From: Lepraria neglecta
Taxonomy: Eukaryota; Ascomycota; Lecanoromycetes; Lecanorales; Stereocaulaceae
NCBI GenBank assembly: GCA_033220425.1
Contig: CM065649.1
Location: 3,782,001 to 3,846,000, forward strand
Direction: 5' to 3'
DNA length: 64,000 nucleotides
In this document: positions 62,515 through 64,000 of the stretch, piece by piece
Numbering within the stretch: position 1 is the first letter of the stretch
Layout: the number at the start of each line of letters is the position of its first letter
The notes under the pieces: model-generated
The model's database searches: none
What the model saw: only the letters and a program-made list of their open reading frames with translations
Told to the model about the DNA's origin: nothing
Program-made: the position numbers and the translations under genes

Positions 62515-63726
62515 ATGAAGCGAATTACATGTAGCGGCACTCCCTCCGAGGTCAGCAGAATCTTGTTGCCATTCACGTGCGTTCAGCTAAGGCTACCATG
62601 CTTGCCAGATCGGGTTGAAGCATGGGAAAGAAGCAAAGATTGATATCGAACGGGGGCTACGCTTCTATGGAAATTTATTCAAGGAGACGGCAAAGCTTTC
62701 GTGGCCCGATGTCTGTGATGTGGCTGCGAAGTTTGAGCCACTGCTGAAGGAGAAATGGCCGAGTTACGTTGAAGAGATGAGAGGTGTTGCGAGCGGCGCT
62801 GGGGTGCCTTACCTTTCGATCTTGGCGCTGAACGTGCGGACTGAGATTGCGTATGGGATGTCTAAGGATGGTTGTACTGCTTTGTTTTGGAGGAATGAGC
62901 CATCGACGTTTCTGGCTCAGAACTGTACGTGCTTTTCGGAGTGTTTCATTCCTCAATGACTTGTCGATCTTCCTTTAGCCATGCCACATAGCCCTCCATA
63001 CTATCTACAACGAGGAATGCTGACTCCAAAATGTGCGTAGGGGACTGGCAGGAGGAGCAACAGGAGAATCTTATCCATCTGTCTATCAGCCAGGAGTCGA
63101 AGCCAACAATCAGTATGATCACCGAAGCAGGTATCATCGGAAAGATTGGTCTCAATTCCAAAGGCCTGGGTGTGTGCCTCAACGCCATTCGCGCCCTAGG
63201 CGTCGACTTCCAACGATTGCCTTGTCATCTAGCGCTGAGAACTTGTCTGGAGAGCTCATCCGTGCAGGAAGCCGTGGCAATCTTACAGAAAGGTGGAGTG
63301 GCAAGTGCATGCCACATACTTGTGGCAGACTCCCAGGAAGCCATTGGGCTTGAATGCAGTCACCTGGATATCGTCGAATTGCCAACAAAAAACATTTTAA
63401 CGCATACCAATCACTTCATCAAGCCCCATCCCGTGGAGGATAAGACGGCATTTGCAGATTCGCCCGTGAGGCTCCGACGCATCAATGAGCTCATTCGTGA
63501 GCGAGGCGAGGAGCTTGATGGGTCGAAAGCCCTGACAGCCGAAAGTATACGGTCTTTCCTTGAAGACACCCAAAACTCTCCGACGGCAATTTGTCGCTCG
63601 CAGACAGCAGACAGTACTATTGCCACTCTTTTCAACATTGTGATGAACTTGAAGAAACCGAGTGCTGAGGTCGTAGTGGGGAAGCCTACTCAGCGCGGAG
63701 CATATATCATGTACCTTACGCCGTAA
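62515..63726 (+). CDS. Acyl-CoA:6-aminopenicillanate acyltransferase-like protein (peptidase family C45)
   Basis: N-terminal-nucleophile family protein related to penicillin isopenicillin-N acyltransferase; many fungi without penicillin genes have homologues whose substrate is unknown. Three exons, 62515-62550 (36 nt), 62609-62924 and 63041-63726, give 345 residues. Splice 1 joins ITCSGTPSE to IGLKHGKEAK, and splice 2 creates QNWDW, both family hallmarks. The predicted self-cleavage and nucleophile residue is Cys101 in KDGCTALF. Further conserved parts are LNVRTEIAYG, MITEAGIIGKIGLNSKGLGV, LPCHLALRTCLESSSVQEA and THTNHF. The C-terminus (YLTP) lacks the peroxisomal signal of the penicillin enzyme. 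No penicillin-cluster partners (ACV synthetase, isopenicillin-N synthase) occur in the window. Confidence 0.9.
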
Positions 63727-64000
63727 ATTTCCTATCTAAAATCGCAGAGGGTTCAGCTCCGCGCTTGTCGTGGACAACGTGACAAGTGCTCTTCTTTCCG
63801 AGGAAACAAGAAAAGAAACAAAACCAGTGTTTAGAAATGGCGCGAATAGCAATTGGTCGAAGTCTGAGTAAAGACACCGTGATTGTAGAGTCAGGTAGAG
63901 CAGCCTGGTGGATTTCAGGTATCCATTGGAGATTCTATTATAACACTAGTGTTTGGATGCTGCCCAACATCCAGCAGACGTGCTCCCGAATCAGATGGCC
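63727..64000. other. 3' flank at window edge
   Basis: The last 274 bases hold presumed 3' untranslated sequence of the acyltransferase-like gene and nothing else recognisable. Confidence 0.4.

Overview
The window is nuclear DNA of a filamentous ascomycete. Genes are short and mostly carry one to five spliceosomal introns of 43-116 nt with GTAAGT/GTATGT-type donors, CTAAC/CTGAC branch sites and CAG/TAG acceptors. The protein set is typical of Pezizomycotina: signalling mucin Msb2, a CorA-like membrane protein, a rhodopsin-domain membrane protein, penicillin-acyltransferase-like protein and secreted M28 leucine aminopeptidase. A dothideomycete is my best guess, but the sequence alone does not prove it. 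No operon, CRISPR array, complete transposon or virus was seen.

Layout: 0-6.5 kb holds the 3' part of a BEM1/scd2 scaffold gene, an AFG1-type mitochondrial ATPase and an SMP-30-like lactonase. 9.7-15.5 kb holds an unrecognised fungal protein, a small dsRNA-binding-domain protein and, convergent to it, a D-amino-acid oxidase with a peroxisomal C-terminus. 16.2-20.2 kb is a divergent pair, a Thp3/LENG8-type SAC3-GANP protein and ESCRT-II VPS36. 21-26 kb has a pRiA4b ORF-3-domain protein and a 1034-residue unknown protein. 26-34.3 kb has a long gene-poor leader followed by MSB2, which carries two large in-frame tandem-repeat arrays. 36-46 kb contains FKBP (six small exons), histidinol-phosphatase HIS2, an intron-containing tRNA-Arg candidate, mitochondrial phosphopantetheinyl transferase PPT2, an AN1 zinc-finger protein and an NCS1 purine-cytosine permease. 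48-54 kb has a rhodopsin-domain protein, thymidylate synthase and a CorA-like protein. 55-64 kb has an R3H-domain protein, leucine aminopeptidase, a DUF1774-like membrane protein, an unknown CxC protein and an acyl-CoA:6-APA acyltransferase-like protein.

The genes are mostly unrelated housekeeping and surface functions in the usual mixed fungal order. BEM1 (polarity scaffold) and MSB2 (Cdc42/MAPK mucin) belong to the same signalling pathway in other fungi, but they lie 28 kb apart and nothing here suggests co-regulation. Two genes (thymidylate synthase and the DUF1774-like gene) each contain one apparent single-base frameshift. Several intergenic stretches carry old, degenerate tandem repeats. 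The most notable sequence-level patterns are the MSB2 repeat arrays and a repeated within-gene switch from C-rich to G-rich coding strand. I did not find a convincing new multi-gene system.
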